Shown piece after piece: positions 23,892 to 32,543 of a DNA stretch of 64,000 nucleotides (its first letter is position 1; the number at the start of each line of letters is the position of its first letter). The notes under the pieces were generated by a model. That model saw only the letters and a list, made by a program, of their open reading frames with translations. It made no database searches and was not told where the DNA came from. This stretch comes from Candidatus Dormiibacterota bacterium (lineage in GTDB: Bacteria > Chloroflexota > Dormibacteria > Aeolococcales > Aeolococcaceae), in contig DASXNK010000148.1 in the NCBI GenBank assembly GCA_036495095.1, forward strand, positions 1-64,000, in the 5' to 3' direction. The translations under genes were made by a program, and so were the position numbers.

Positions 23892-25485
23892 GGCGCCTGC
23901 GCACCCCGTGCCCCCCGCCGCCGGCGATCCCCCCGTGCGCGTGCCCCACGGCGCCCACACCGCCGCCGACGTGGAGCGGCGCCTCGCCCGGGCCCGCGCC
24001 GGTGGCTCAGAGCGCGCCCGCCAGAAGCTCGCCGAGCAGGGCAAGCTCCCGGTGCGCGAGCGCATCGCCCGTCTCTTCGACCCCGAGACCGCCCTCGTCG
24101 AGGACGGGCTGCTCGCCAACTGCGAGGCCCCCGACCTCCCCGCCGACGGCGTCGTCACCGGCATCGGCGTCCTCCACGGCCGCCACTGCGCGGTGATGGC
24201 CAACGACTCCTCGGTGAAGGCGGGCTCGTGGGGGGCGCGCACCGTTGAGAAGATCGTGCGCATCCAGGAGACCGCCGAGCGGCTGCAGATCCCGCTCGTG
24301 TACCTGGTCGACAGCGCCGGGGCGCGGATCACCGACCAGGTGGCGATGTTCCCCGGGCGGCGGCACGCCGGGCGGATCTTCCAGAACGAGGTGCGGCTCA
24401 GCGGACAGGTGCCCCAGCTCTGCGTGCTCTTCGGCCCCAGCGCGGCCGGTGGCGCCTACATCCCCGCCTTCTGCGACGCGGTGATCATGGTCGAGGGCAA
24501 CGCCTCGATGTACCTCGGGTCGCCGCGCATGGCCGAGGTCGTGGTGGGGGAGAGGGTCACCCTCGAGGAGATGGGCGGCGCCCGGATGCACTGCTCGGTG
24601 AGCGGCTGCGGCGACATCCTCGTCAAGGACGAGGACGCGGCCCTGCGGATCGCGCGCGAGTACCTCGCGTACATGCCGGCCAACTGGCGCGAGACCCCGT
24701 CGCCGGCGCCGCCACGCCCGCCGCTGGCGACCGCGAGGCCGATCGAGGAGGTGATCCCGCTGGAGGCGGCGCGCGGCTACGACGCCCTGGAGGTGATCCG
24801 CGCGCTGGTCGACGAGGGCTCGCTCCTCGAGGTGAAGCGGCTCTTCGCCCGCGAGCTGATCACCGGTTTCGCGCGCATCGACGGCCGCACGGTGGGCGTC
24901 GTCGCCTCGCAGCCGCGCTTCAAGGGCGGGGTGCTGTTCGTCGACTCCGCGGACAAGGGGGCGCGCTTCGTCACCCTCTGCGACGCGTTCAACATCCCCC
25001 TGGTCTGGCTCGCCGACGTGCCCGGGTTCATGATCGGCTCGTCGGTCGAGCGCCAGGGCATCATCCGCCACGGCGCCAAGATGATCGCCGCCCTCGCCGT
25101 CGCCAGCGTGCCCAAGGTGTGCGTGGTGTTGCGCAAGTCCTACGGGGCGGGGCTCTACGCGATGTGCGGCCCCGCCTTCGAGCCCGACTGCACCATCGCC
25201 CTGCCCTCCGCGCAGATCGCGGTGATGGGGCCGGAGGCGGCGGTCAACGCCGTCTACTACAACAAGATCCAGGAGCTCCCGGAGGAGGACCGGGCCGCCT
25301 ACGTGCAGCGGCTCCAGGACGAGTACCGCGACGACATCGACATCTTCAAGCTCGCCGGCGAGCTGGTGGTCGACGCGGTGGTGCCGGCGCCGCTGCTGCG
25401 CGAGGAGCTGGCCGCGCGCCTCGCCGCCTACGCGTCGCGCCGGCGCACCCAGGTGCCCCGCCACCACGGCGTCTTCCCGGTGTGA
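23884..25485 (+). CDS. Acyl-CoA carboxylase carboxyltransferase (beta) subunit, methylcrotonyl-type
   Basis: 533 residues with two crotonase-like carboxyltransferase domains. The first contains LVDSAGARITDQ and GPSAAGGAYIPAF, the second KGGVLFVDSADKGARF, LADVPGFMIGSSVE and KSYGAGLYAMCG. The second half resembles methylcrotonyl-CoA carboxylase more than propionyl-CoA carboxylase. It transfers carboxyl from biotin to the acyl-CoA. Neighbouring HMG-CoA lyase fits leucine/isovalerate catabolism, where its product becomes HMG-CoA. The biotin carboxylase alpha subunit, enoyl hydratase and acyl-CoA dehydrogenase are not in the window and must be elsewhere. Confidence 0.9.
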   Translation: MAEAPAHPVPPAAGDPPVRVPHGAHTAADVERRLARARAGGSERARQKLAEQGKLPVRERIARLFDPETALVEDGLLANCEAPDLPADGVVTGIGVLHGRHCAVMANDSSVKAGSWGARTVEKIVRIQETAERLQIPLVYLVDSAGARITDQVAMFPGRRHAGRIFQNEVRLSGQVPQLCVLFGPSAAGGAYIPAFCDAVIMVEGNASMYLGSPRMAEVVVGERVTLEEMGGARMHCSVSGCGDILVKDEDAALRIAREYLAYMPANWRETPSPAPPRPPLATARPIEEVIPLEAARGYDALEVIRALVDEGSLLEVKRLFARELITGFARIDGRTVGVVASQPRFKGGVLFVDSADKGARFVTLCDAFNIPLVWLADVPGFMIGSSVERQGIIRHGAKMIAALAVASVPKVCVVLRKSYGAGLYAMCGPAFEPDCTIALPSAQIAVMGPEAAVNAVYYNKIQELPEEDRAAYVQRLQDEYRDDIDIFKLAGELVVDAVVPAPLLREELAARLAAYASRRRTQVPRHHGVFPV

Positions 25486-26528
25486 TCGAGGTCACCGGAG
25501 CGGCGCAGCTGCAGGCCTGGCGCGACGGGGTGATGCCGCCGGTCGAGGAGGTGCGTCCCCGCCTGTGGTCGATCCCGGTGCCACTGCCGAAGAACCCGCT
25601 GCGCTACGTCCTCGTCTACGCGCTGGAGTGCGACGACGGGATCGCCCTGGTCGACGCCGGCTGGAACACCGAGGAGGCGTGGGCCACGCTCGGCGCCGGC
25701 CTCCAGACCCTCGGCGCCACCATCGAGCAGGTGAAGGCGGTGCTGGTCACCCACATCCACCCCGACCACTACGGGCTCGCCGGGCGGATCCGCGAGGCGT
25801 CCGGCGCCTGGGTGGCGCTGCACCCCGCCGACGCCGCGGTGCTGCCGGAGCGCTACGAGGAGGTCGACGCGCTGCTCGACCGGATGGCGGAGCTCATGCG
25901 CTCGTGCGGCGTGCCCCAGCTCGAGCTCGACGAGCTGAGCTCCGCCTCGATGTCGATCCGGCAGTTCGTGGAGGTGACCCAGCCCGACCGTCTCCTCGAC
26001 GACGGCGACGTGGTGCAGCTGGGCGGGCGCGAGCTGCGCGCGGTGTGGACCCCCGGGCACTCGCCCGGGCACCTCTGCTTCTACGACGCCGCTCAGCGGC
26101 TGCTGCTCGCCGGCGACCACGTGCTGCCCCGGATCAGCCCCAACATCTCGGTGCACGCCCAGCAGCGTCCCAACCCGCTCGCCGAGTTCCTCGACGCGCT
26201 GCAGAAGGTGCGCGGCCTCGACGTCGACGAGGTGCTGCCCGCGCACGAGTACCGCTTCCGGAACCTCGCCTCGCGTGTCGACGACCTGCTCGCCCACCAC
26301 GCCGAGCGGCTGAGCGCCATCGAGGCGATGGTGGCCGCCACCCCGGGGATCACCTGCTGGAACCTCACCGTCGCGCTTCCGTGGTCGCGGCCGTGGTCGG
26401 ACATCCCGCCGTTCATGCGCCGCGCCGCCAACGGTGAGACCCTGGCCCACCTGATGCTGCTGCTGGCCGCGGGACGGCTGGCGCGGCACGGCGGTGAGCC
26501 CTGGCGCTGGGAGCCGCCCCCCGCCTAG
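25482..26528 (+). CDS. MBL-fold metallo-hydrolase
   Basis: 348 residues. The GTG start overlaps the previous TGA by 4 nt, so translation is coupled. The metallo-beta-lactamase signature THIHPDHYGLAG binds zinc; further ligands are His in TPGHSPGHLCF, Asp in LLAGDHVL and His in LPAHEYRF. A helical C-terminus carries a winged-helix-like tail, as in glyoxalase-II/LACTB2-type enzymes. Within this operon a thioesterase-like action on a CoA intermediate is plausible, but the substrate is not indicated by the sequence. Confidence 0.88.
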   Translation: MIEVTGAAQLQAWRDGVMPPVEEVRPRLWSIPVPLPKNPLRYVLVYALECDDGIALVDAGWNTEEAWATLGAGLQTLGATIEQVKAVLVTHIHPDHYGLAGRIREASGAWVALHPADAAVLPERYEEVDALLDRMAELMRSCGVPQLELDELSSASMSIRQFVEVTQPDRLLDDGDVVQLGGRELRAVWTPGHSPGHLCFYDAAQRLLLAGDHVLPRISPNISVHAQQRPNPLAEFLDALQKVRGLDVDEVLPAHEYRFRNLASRVDDLLAHHAERLSAIEAMVAATPGITCWNLTVALPWSRPWSDIPPFMRRAANGETLAHLMLLLAAGRLARHGGEPWRWEPPPA

Positions 26529-26553
26529 CACCGGGGACGCGGGTCGTGACGTC

Positions 26554-26590
26554 TGTGACCGGATCGCGACACCTGTGACCACATGTCACA
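26554..26590. promoter_or_regulatory. TGTGAC direct repeats and palindrome before the repeat-rich secreted protein
   Basis: TGTGAC occurs at 26554-26559 and 26574-26579, exactly 20 bp (two helical turns) apart. The second copy pairs with GTCACA (26585-26590) as a perfect 6-bp inverted repeat around CACAT. The 5-nt spacer gives a 17-bp site, one base longer than a Crp/GlxR box. The site ends 108 nt before the start codon. Confidence 0.5.
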
Positions 26591-26698
26591 AACGCACCGC
26601 GCACCACAAGGGAACCACACCTGCCGTCGTCTCCCTGTTCGGCCGGAGCCTCTCTCCGGACAACAGCGTGGGGTGCAGCCCACGTGGGGAACAGATCC

Positions 26699-27961
26699 AT
26701 GAAGAGACGGATCAGCCTTGTGGTCGGGTCGGCGGCCCTTGCCGGCGCCACCGCGGCGTTTGCCATCGGCGGGACGCACGCATTCGCCGAGACGGCGATG
26801 TCGGCCTCGGCCTCGGGCCCGGTGTCGATGCAGCTCGACGTCGCCAGCCTGCCGGCGATCTCCGCCCCCGCTGTCGACACCGCGTCGCTCTTCGGCTCCG
26901 CGCAGTCGCTCGCACAGTCCCTCGGCCTGCCGCTGCCGCCGCTGCCCGTGGCGATTCCCGGCCTGCCGGATCCCAGCAGCGTTCTCAACGATCCCACCGG
27001 CTTCGTGACCGGCATGGTCAGCAACCCGATGGGCCTGCTGAACCTGGTCAGCGTCAGCTCGATCCTGGCTCCCGTCCAGGGCCTGACCGGCGGCGCCGGC
27101 AGCCTCGGCGGCGTGCTGTCGATGCTTCCCGATCCCAACGCGCTGCTCGGCACCATCCCCGGCGCTTCGGTGCTCCAGGGCCTGATCGGCAACACCGCGC
27201 TCTCCGGCGTGATGGGCACCGTGACCGGCGCCATCAGCGATCCGATGAGCCTGATGAGCCTCATCTCCGGCGGCCCGCTGGGCAGCGTGACCGGCATCCT
27301 CGGCGCGCCGACCAGCATCCTCTCCCTCGTGGGCAGCAACCCGACCGGCGTCATCAGCAGCACGCTCGGCACCGTCACGGGCCTCGACCCGACCGGCCTC
27401 CTCGGTGGCGTCACCGGTGGTGGCGGCTCGCTGGGGATCGCCAGCGGCCTCCTCGGCACCGTCGCCGGCCTCGATCCCACCGGCCTGGTGGGCGGCCTTC
27501 TCAACGGCCTCGGCGGCAACCCGCTGAACGCCGTGACCGGCCTCGCCGGCAACCCGACCGGCGCTGTGACCGGCGTGCTCGGCACCGTCGCCGGCCTCGA
27601 TCCCACCGGCACCCTCCCCGGCGTGGTCGGCACCGTGACCTCGACCCTGGGCGGCGTCACCGGCGGCTCGGCCTCCGCGCAGACCAGCGCCGGCGGCTCC
27701 CAGGCCTCGATCAACCTCAACGTCCCGGCGGTGCCGCAGGTGACCCTGCCGGCGCTTCCCATGATCCCCTCGGTGGGCGGCCTGACCAGCACGGTCACGG
27801 GCACCCTCAACACCGTGACCGGCACCGTCAACGGCCTGCTGGGCTCGGTCACCCACGCGCTTCCCGTGTCGGTCCCGTCGGTCTCCGGCCTGACCGGCAA
27901 CCTGACCAAGTCGCTTCCCGTCTCGGCGAACGTCTGCCTTCCGGTGGTCGGCTGCCTGTAG
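26699..27961 (+). CDS. Secreted Gly/Leu/Thr-rich repeat protein
   Basis: 420 residues, no named family recognised. A clean Sec signal (LVVGSAALAGATAAFAIGG, cleavage near AFA-ET) is followed by a low-charge sequence built of loose ~30-40-residue units. These include three near-identical copies of LGT(V)xGLDPTG at about residues 223, 252 and 294, and many VTG(L/V)LG and NPTG turns. There are almost no Lys, Arg or Asp/Glu outside these. Two Cys occur at the very end (VCLPVVGCL). Such composition suggests a self-associating or surface-layer/biofilm-type protein, which is inference. A strong hairpin with a U tract follows the gene. Confidence 0.75.
   Translation: MKRRISLVVGSAALAGATAAFAIGGTHAFAETAMSASASGPVSMQLDVASLPAISAPAVDTASLFGSAQSLAQSLGLPLPPLPVAIPGLPDPSSVLNDPTGFVTGMVSNPMGLLNLVSVSSILAPVQGLTGGAGSLGGVLSMLPDPNALLGTIPGASVLQGLIGNTALSGVMGTVTGAISDPMSLMSLISGGPLGSVTGILGAPTSILSLVGSNPTGVISSTLGTVTGLDPTGLLGGVTGGGGSLGIASGLLGTVAGLDPTGLVGGLLNGLGGNPLNAVTGLAGNPTGAVTGVLGTVAGLDPTGTLPGVVGTVTSTLGGVTGGSASAQTSAGGSQASINLNVPAVPQVTLPALPMIPSVGGLTSTVTGTLNTVTGTVNGLLGSVTHALPVSVPSVSGLTGNLTKSLPVSANVCLPVVGCL
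27364..27615 (+). repeat. Three LGTVxGLDPTG-encoding repeats
   Basis: Nucleotide repeats beginning at 27365, 27452 and 27578 share CTCGGCACCGTC and then encode the GLDPTG turn. The second and third are nearly identical over about 35 bp. Confidence 0.6.
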
Positions 27962-28001
27962 ACGGGTGAAAGGGGGCCTCGAGAGAGGGGGACCCCGGAG
28001 C

Positions 28002-28042
28002 GAGGGGGGTGGGGCAATGCGCCCCGCCCCTCTCTTTCATTT
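28002..28042 (+). terminator. Intrinsic terminator after the secreted repeat protein
   Basis: A G-rich arm (28002-28015) pairs with a C-rich arm (28020-28032) around a 4-nt loop and is followed by TCTCTTTCATTT. This is the best textbook terminator in the window, 40 nt past the stop codon. Confidence 0.75.
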
Positions 28043-28147
28043 AAAGCGCTGGCTTTTGCGGGGTTTGACGTTTTTGGAAGAGGCGCCCCACGTTGCGGCT
28101 GCCCCAGCCCCGCCACCGGGTCGGGAGTGAAGCTTGGAGGGATACGG

Positions 28148-29338
28148 GTGACGAGACGGGGGGTCCGCCGCATTGCCGGCGTGATGGTGTCGATGGGAGT
28201 GGCCCTGATGGGGATGCAGGGCGTGGCGCCGGCGATCGAGCCGGTGGCGGCGCGAGCGGCGTCCCCGGCCTGCGGCCCGGCCCCGGCGGGCACGGCCCGC
28301 TGCCTGGGGCTGTTCCTGCACTCGCCGGCGCGGCGCGCCGCGGCGCCCGGCGCCGGTCCCGCCGGGGGGCTGAGCCCGGCCGAGCTGCGCTCCGCGTACA
28401 ACCTGCCCGGCGCGTCCGGGGCCCGGGGCCGCTTCGTGGCCATCGTCGACGCCTTCGACGATCCCAGCGCCGAGGCCGACATGAACGTCTACCGGGCCGC
28501 CTTCGGGATCCCGGCCTGCACCATCGCCAGCGGCTGCTTCCGCAAGGTCGACCAGCGCGGCGGCCAGCACCTCCCCGCCCCGGACGCGGGCTGGGCGCAG
28601 GAGATCAGCCTCGACCTCGAGATGGTGTCGGCGGCCTGCCCCGACTGCCGCATCCTCCTCGTCGAGGCCGACAGCGCCGACATGACCGCGCTGGGCGCCG
28701 CCGAGAACATCGCCGCCGGCTCCGGCGCGGGGGCGGTGAGCAACAGCTTCGGCTCCTCGGAGACCTCGGACCAGGTCGGCTGGGACCTCCAGTACTTCAC
28801 CCACCCCGGCGTCGCCCTGGTGGCGGCCTCGGGCGACAACGGCTACGGCGCGATGTACCCGGCGTCCTCGCCGCTGGTCACCGCGGTGGGGGGCACCAGC
28901 CTGACCCAGGGCGGCGGCGCCCGGGGCTGGACCGAGAGCGCCTGGAGCGGCAGCGGCAGCGGCTGCAGCGCCTACGAGCCCAAGCCGGCCTGGCAGCACG
29001 ACTCGACCTGCTCGCGGCGCAGCGTCGCCGACGTCGCCGCGGTCGCCGACCCGCACACCGGCGTCGCCGTCTACAACAGCTACCGGTCGGCGGGCTGGTC
29101 GGTCGCCGGCGGCACCAGCGCCGCGGCGCCGATCATCGCCGCGATCTACGCGGTGGCCGGCAACGTCCGGTCACTGGTCGGCGCCGGCCACGCCTATGCC
29201 AACGCCGGGGCGCTCAACGACATCACCCAGGGCAGCAGCAACACCCTGCTGTGCCTGTTCGGCGCCGCCTGCGGCCCCGCCGCCGGCTACGACGGCCCCA
29301 CCGGGCTCGGCAGCCCCGCGGGGACCGCGGCCTTCTGA
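28148..29338 (+). CDS. Secreted sedolisin-type serine-carboxyl peptidase (S53)
   Basis: 396 residues. A basic N-terminus and hydrophobic stretch (AGVMVSMGVALMGMQGVAPA) form the signal. The mature domain has the sedolisin catalytic Glu and Asp four apart (WAQEISLDLEMV), the oxyanion Asp in AASGDNGYG and the nucleophile Ser in VAGGTSAAAPI. VSNSFGSSE is also typical. Unlike most sedolisins there is no long N-terminal prodomain, only ~80 residues before the catalytic core. By family it cleaves proteins at acidic pH. The start is GTG 28148, with GGAGGG 6 nt upstream; a second GTG at 28127 is less well placed. Confidence 0.9.
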   Translation: MTRRGVRRIAGVMVSMGVALMGMQGVAPAIEPVAARAASPACGPAPAGTARCLGLFLHSPARRAAAPGAGPAGGLSPAELRSAYNLPGASGARGRFVAIVDAFDDPSAEADMNVYRAAFGIPACTIASGCFRKVDQRGGQHLPAPDAGWAQEISLDLEMVSAACPDCRILLVEADSADMTALGAAENIAAGSGAGAVSNSFGSSETSDQVGWDLQYFTHPGVALVAASGDNGYGAMYPASSPLVTAVGGTSLTQGGGARGWTESAWSGSGSGCSAYEPKPAWQHDSTCSRRSVADVAAVADPHTGVAVYNSYRSAGWSVAGGTSAAAPIIAAIYAVAGNVRSLVGAGHAYANAGALNDITQGSSNTLLCLFGAACGPAAGYDGPTGLGSPAGTAAF

Positions 29339-29368
29339 CCCACACCAGCGACGGACGGATGGATCGAC

Positions 29369-29397
29369 GGCGGGGGGAGCACGCGGCTCCCCCCGCC
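29369..29397. terminator. 12-bp perfect hairpin between convergent genes
   Basis: GGCGGGGGGAGC (29369-29380) and its exact complement (29386-29397) enclose a 5-nt loop, 30 nt past the sedolisin stop and 2 nt from the stop of the convergent hydrolase. It is likely a shared transcription end, though without a U tract. Confidence 0.6.
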
Positions 29398-29398
29398 C

Positions 29399-30226
29399 TC
29401 AGCCGGCTCCGAGGGGGTGGGCGCCGAGGAAGCCGAGCATCCGGCCGAAGGCCTCCAGCGGGCGCTCCATCGCAAAGGCGTGGCCGGCGCCCTCGAGCTC
29501 CTGGTACTCGGCGCCGGGGATGCCCGCGGCCACCAGCCGGCCCTCCTCCACGGGGATGAGGCGGTCGGCGGTGCCGTGCTGCACCAGGGTGGGCATGGCG
29601 ATCTCGCCGAGGCGGGCGGAGACGTCGAAGGCGCGACCGGTGGCGAGGTCGCCGATCGCCCGCATCGTCGCCAGCGCCTCCTCGGGTCGCGCTCCCGAGG
29701 CGGTGAGCAGCTGGCCGAGATCGCGCACCGAGGGGTTCTCGGCGAGGAAGCCATCGCTGAAGAGCAGCGGCAGCAGGCGGTCGAGGGCGGCCCCGGGGTC
29801 GGAGCTCATCTGCGCGGTGGCCTGGGCGAGCTCGACAACCTGGCCGCCGGCGGCGAGGTGCAGTGGCGAGGCGCTGGTGCAACCGAGCAGCAGTGAGCCC
29901 ACCCGGTCGGGATGGTCGAGGGCGAGGCTGAGCGCGATCATCCCGCCCATCGAGACCCCGTGGACGTGGGCCCGCTCGACCCCGGCGGCGTCGAGCACCG
30001 CGGCGGCGTCGGCGGCCATGGTCTCGACGGTGTAGCCCTCTCCGCTCGGCCCGGAGCCGCCGGTGCCGCGGTTGTCGAAGCGGAGCACCCGGAAGCCGCC
30101 GAGCAGGGGCAGCATCGGCACCCAGGCGTCGCTGCTGAGGCCGAAGCCCATCACCAGCAGCAGCGGCTCACCCTCGCCCTGCTCCTCCCAGTGGATGCTC
30201 GCGCCGCTCGCCTCGGTTGTGGGCAC
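29399..30226 (-). CDS. Alpha/beta hydrolase
   Basis: About 275 residues. The oxyanion segment VMGFGLSSDAW, DNRGTGGS and the nucleophile elbow HGVSMGGMIAL (catalytic Ser) are clear, with Asp in HGTADRLIP and His in GAGHAFAME completing the triad. It is closest to the 3-oxoadipate enol-lactonase/esterase-like group; the substrate is unknown. Start GTG 30226 is chosen because GGGAGGA sits 8 nt upstream; GTG 30232 overlaps that site. Confidence 0.88.
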   Translation of the reverse strand: MPTTEASGASIHWEEQGEGEPLLLVMGFGLSSDAWVPMLPLLGGFRVLRFDNRGTGGSGPSGEGYTVETMAADAAAVLDAAGVERAHVHGVSMGGMIALSLALDHPDRVGSLLLGCTSASPLHLAAGGQVVELAQATAQMSSDPGAALDRLLPLLFSDGFLAENPSVRDLGQLLTASGARPEEALATMRAIGDLATGRAFDVSARLGEIAMPTLVQHGTADRLIPVEEGRLVAAGIPGAEYQELEGAGHAFAMERPLEAFGRMLGFLGAHPLGAG

Positions 30227-30393
30227 CGCCACTCCTCCCTGAACCCGGGTCTCGCCGCCGGCGCACAGCGTAGGCCGGGGCGATGCCGGGCCGCGTCAGC
30301 GGGGCGGTGCGGACAGCACCCTCCCGGCCGGGAGGTGGTGATGGCCCGGTGACCGGTCGGCCACGACGTCCGTGTCTGCGAGAATCGGCGCTC

Positions 30394-31533
30394 ATGACCG
30401 AGCCGCTGCTGATGATCCCCGGCCCCGTCCCGGTGCGGGCGGACGTCCTCGAGGCGCTGGCCGAGCCGGTGCGCAGTCACACCTCCGCCGAGAACGCCGC
30501 CGCGGTGCGGCGGGCCCAGCGGGGGATCCGCGGGCTGGTGGGCTCGGAGGCGGCGCTGGTCCACGTCTTCGCCGGCTCCGGGACGCTGGCGATGGAGGTG
30601 GCGCTGGTCAACCACGCCCGCTCCGGCGACCGGGTGGTGGTGTGCAGCGAGGGCTACTTCGGCGACCGCTTCGTCGAGATCGGCACCGCCCTCGGCCAGG
30701 AGGTGGTGCCGCTGCGCTCCGAGTGGGGGCGGCGGCTCGACCCCGAGGAGCTGCGCCGCGCCTGCGCCGCCGGCCCCGCGCCCGCCGTGGTCACGGTGAC
30801 CCACGTCGACACCAGCACCGGGGTGCTCACCGACGTCGCCGGGCTGGTCGCCGCCGCCCGGGAGTGCGGCGCCCTGGTGGTGCTCGACGGGGTGTGCGCC
30901 ACCGGAGCGGTGGAGGAGTCCATGGACGCCTGGGGCGTCGACGTGGTCATCACCGGGGCGCAGAAGGGCCTGGGCCTTCCCCCCGGCCTCACCGTCGCCG
31001 CCGTCTCCGACCGCGCCCGCGAGCGCCGCGCCGAGGTCGGCTCGATCGCCGCCTACTACGCCGACCTCCGCCGCTGGGAGCCGGTGATGGAGGAGCCCAC
31101 CCGCTACTTCTCCACCCACGCCACCAGCCTCATCCGCGCCCTCGGGGTCTCGCTCGACGCCATCGAGGCCGAGGGGCTGGGGCCGCGCTTCGAGCGCCAC
31201 CGCCGGGTGGCCGCGGGGCTGCGCGCCGGGATGGGGGCGCTGGGGTTGACCTCGCTCACCGAGGCGGCGGCGCTGGCCCCGACGCTCAGCGTGCTCGCCG
31301 TCCCCGACGGGGTGGGGGAGGCCGATCTCCGCGCCGGCATGGCCGCCCGGGGGGTGGTGGTGGCCGGCTGCCTGGGGGCCTTCGCCGGCCGCGGCATCCG
31401 CGTCGGGCACCTCGGCAGCGTCGGCGCCGCCGAGGTCGAGCGGACCCTGAGGGCGGCGGCGGACAGCCTCGGTGCCGACCCGGCGGCCGCGCTCGAGGCG
31501 GCCGGCGAGCACCTCGGCGCCCTCACAACCTGA
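30394..31533 (+). CDS. Class V aminotransferase (alanine/serine-glyoxylate type)
   Basis: 379 residues, fold-type I PLP enzyme. The start MIPGPVPVRADVLEAL with an SHTSAENAA loop is characteristic of alanine-glyoxylate/serine-glyoxylate aminotransferases and related phosphonate enzymes. HVDTSTGVL and VLDGVCATGAV (PLP Asp) precede the Schiff-base Lys in ITGAQKGLGLPPGL. It would transfer an amino group to glyoxylate or a similar 2-oxo acid. GAGAAT lies 8 nt before the ATG, a weak candidate for another leaderless start. Confidence 0.88.
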   Translation: MTEPLLMIPGPVPVRADVLEALAEPVRSHTSAENAAAVRRAQRGIRGLVGSEAALVHVFAGSGTLAMEVALVNHARSGDRVVVCSEGYFGDRFVEIGTALGQEVVPLRSEWGRRLDPEELRRACAAGPAPAVVTVTHVDTSTGVLTDVAGLVAAARECGALVVLDGVCATGAVEESMDAWGVDVVITGAQKGLGLPPGLTVAAVSDRARERRAEVGSIAAYYADLRRWEPVMEEPTRYFSTHATSLIRALGVSLDAIEAEGLGPRFERHRRVAAGLRAGMGALGLTSLTEAAALAPTLSVLAVPDGVGEADLRAGMAARGVVVAGCLGAFAGRGIRVGHLGSVGAAEVERTLRAAADSLGADPAAALEAAGEHLGALTT

Positions 31534-31652
31534 CCTCCGGCCCGCCGGTTTATCTGGAGGTCATCCTGCAGGGGTAATCTGCGGCGTGACGGGGTAGTCT
31601 CACGCCCGGATCCCTCTCATGTCCGGGTACCCCTCAGGAGCCCATCCGCACC

Positions 31653-32516
31653 ATGTGGCAGAACGTCAAGACCGCCTTCCTCCTCGCCCTCCTCGACGGG
31701 CTCTTCCTGCTCGTGGGCGGTGCCATCGGGCATCGCAGCGGGCTGATCATCGCCGCCATCTTCGCCCTGGGGATGAACGGCATCGCCTACTGGAACAGCG
31801 ACAAGCTGGCGATCGCCGCGGTCCGCGGCCAGGAGGTGACCCCCCAGCAGTTCCCGGCGCTGCACCGCATCGTCGACGAGCTCTGCGCCGCGGCGAAGAT
31901 GCCGAAGCCGCGGGTGTACATCTGCGACGACCCCTCGCCCAACGCCTTCGCGACCGGTCGCAATCCCCAGCACGCGGCGGTCTGCTGCACCCAGGGCATC
32001 CTCAACCTGGTCACCGAGCGTGAGCTCCGCGGCGTGCTCGGCCACGAGCTCTGCCACGTCCGCAACCGCGACATCCTCACCGCCTCGCTGGCGGCGACGA
32101 TCGCGATGGGGATCTCGTTCATCGCCCAGATGGGCCAGTTCGCGCTGATCTTCGGCGGCTTCGGCGGCAACCGCGACGGCGAGGGCGGGGAGTCCTGGGT
32201 GACGGTGCTGCTGCTGATCATCGTGGCGCCGATCGCCGCGACCATCATCCAGCTGGGGATCAGCCGTGCCCGCGAGTACCAGGCCGACACCTGCGGCGCC
32301 CAGCTCTGCCACGACCCGCTGGCCCTGGCCAACGCCCTGCAGAAGCTGGAGGCGGCGACCCGCCGCATCCCCATGCAGGTGGCGCCGGCGGTGGCGCCGC
32401 TCTTCATCGTCAACCCCTTCGGCGGCCGGCGGCCCTCCTTCGCCAACCTCTTCTCCACCCACCCGCCGCTCGAGGAGCGGATCGCCCGCCTCCAGCGGAT
32501 GGCGCAGGGCAGCTAG
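31653..32516 (+). CDS. htpX: HtpX-like membrane zinc metalloprotease (M48)
   Basis: 287 residues. Two N-terminal membrane helices precede the cytosolic catalytic domain with LGHELCHVRNRD (HExxH-type; the Glu and both His are present). A second pair of helices (LAATIAMGISFIAQ; LLLIIVAPIAATII) follows, and the third zinc ligand Glu lies in SRAREYQADTCG. It degrades misfolded membrane proteins by family. The length matches HtpX. The C-terminal STHPPLEERIARLQRM is the usual ending. Confidence 0.93.
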   Translation: MWQNVKTAFLLALLDGLFLLVGGAIGHRSGLIIAAIFALGMNGIAYWNSDKLAIAAVRGQEVTPQQFPALHRIVDELCAAAKMPKPRVYICDDPSPNAFATGRNPQHAAVCCTQGILNLVTERELRGVLGHELCHVRNRDILTASLAATIAMGISFIAQMGQFALIFGGFGGNRDGEGGESWVTVLLLIIVAPIAATIIQLGISRAREYQADTCGAQLCHDPLALANALQKLEAATRRIPMQVAPAVAPLFIVNPFGGRRPSFANLFSTHPPLEERIARLQRMAQGS

Positions 32517-32543
32517 CCGGTCGGGCCGGCGCGGCGCAGCCCC

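Noticed and set aside
26574-26590. Classical Crp/GlxR binding site
   Set aside because: The half-sites are separated so that the site is 17 bp rather than 16 (TGTGA-N7-TCACA), so it is listed only as an unassigned palindrome.
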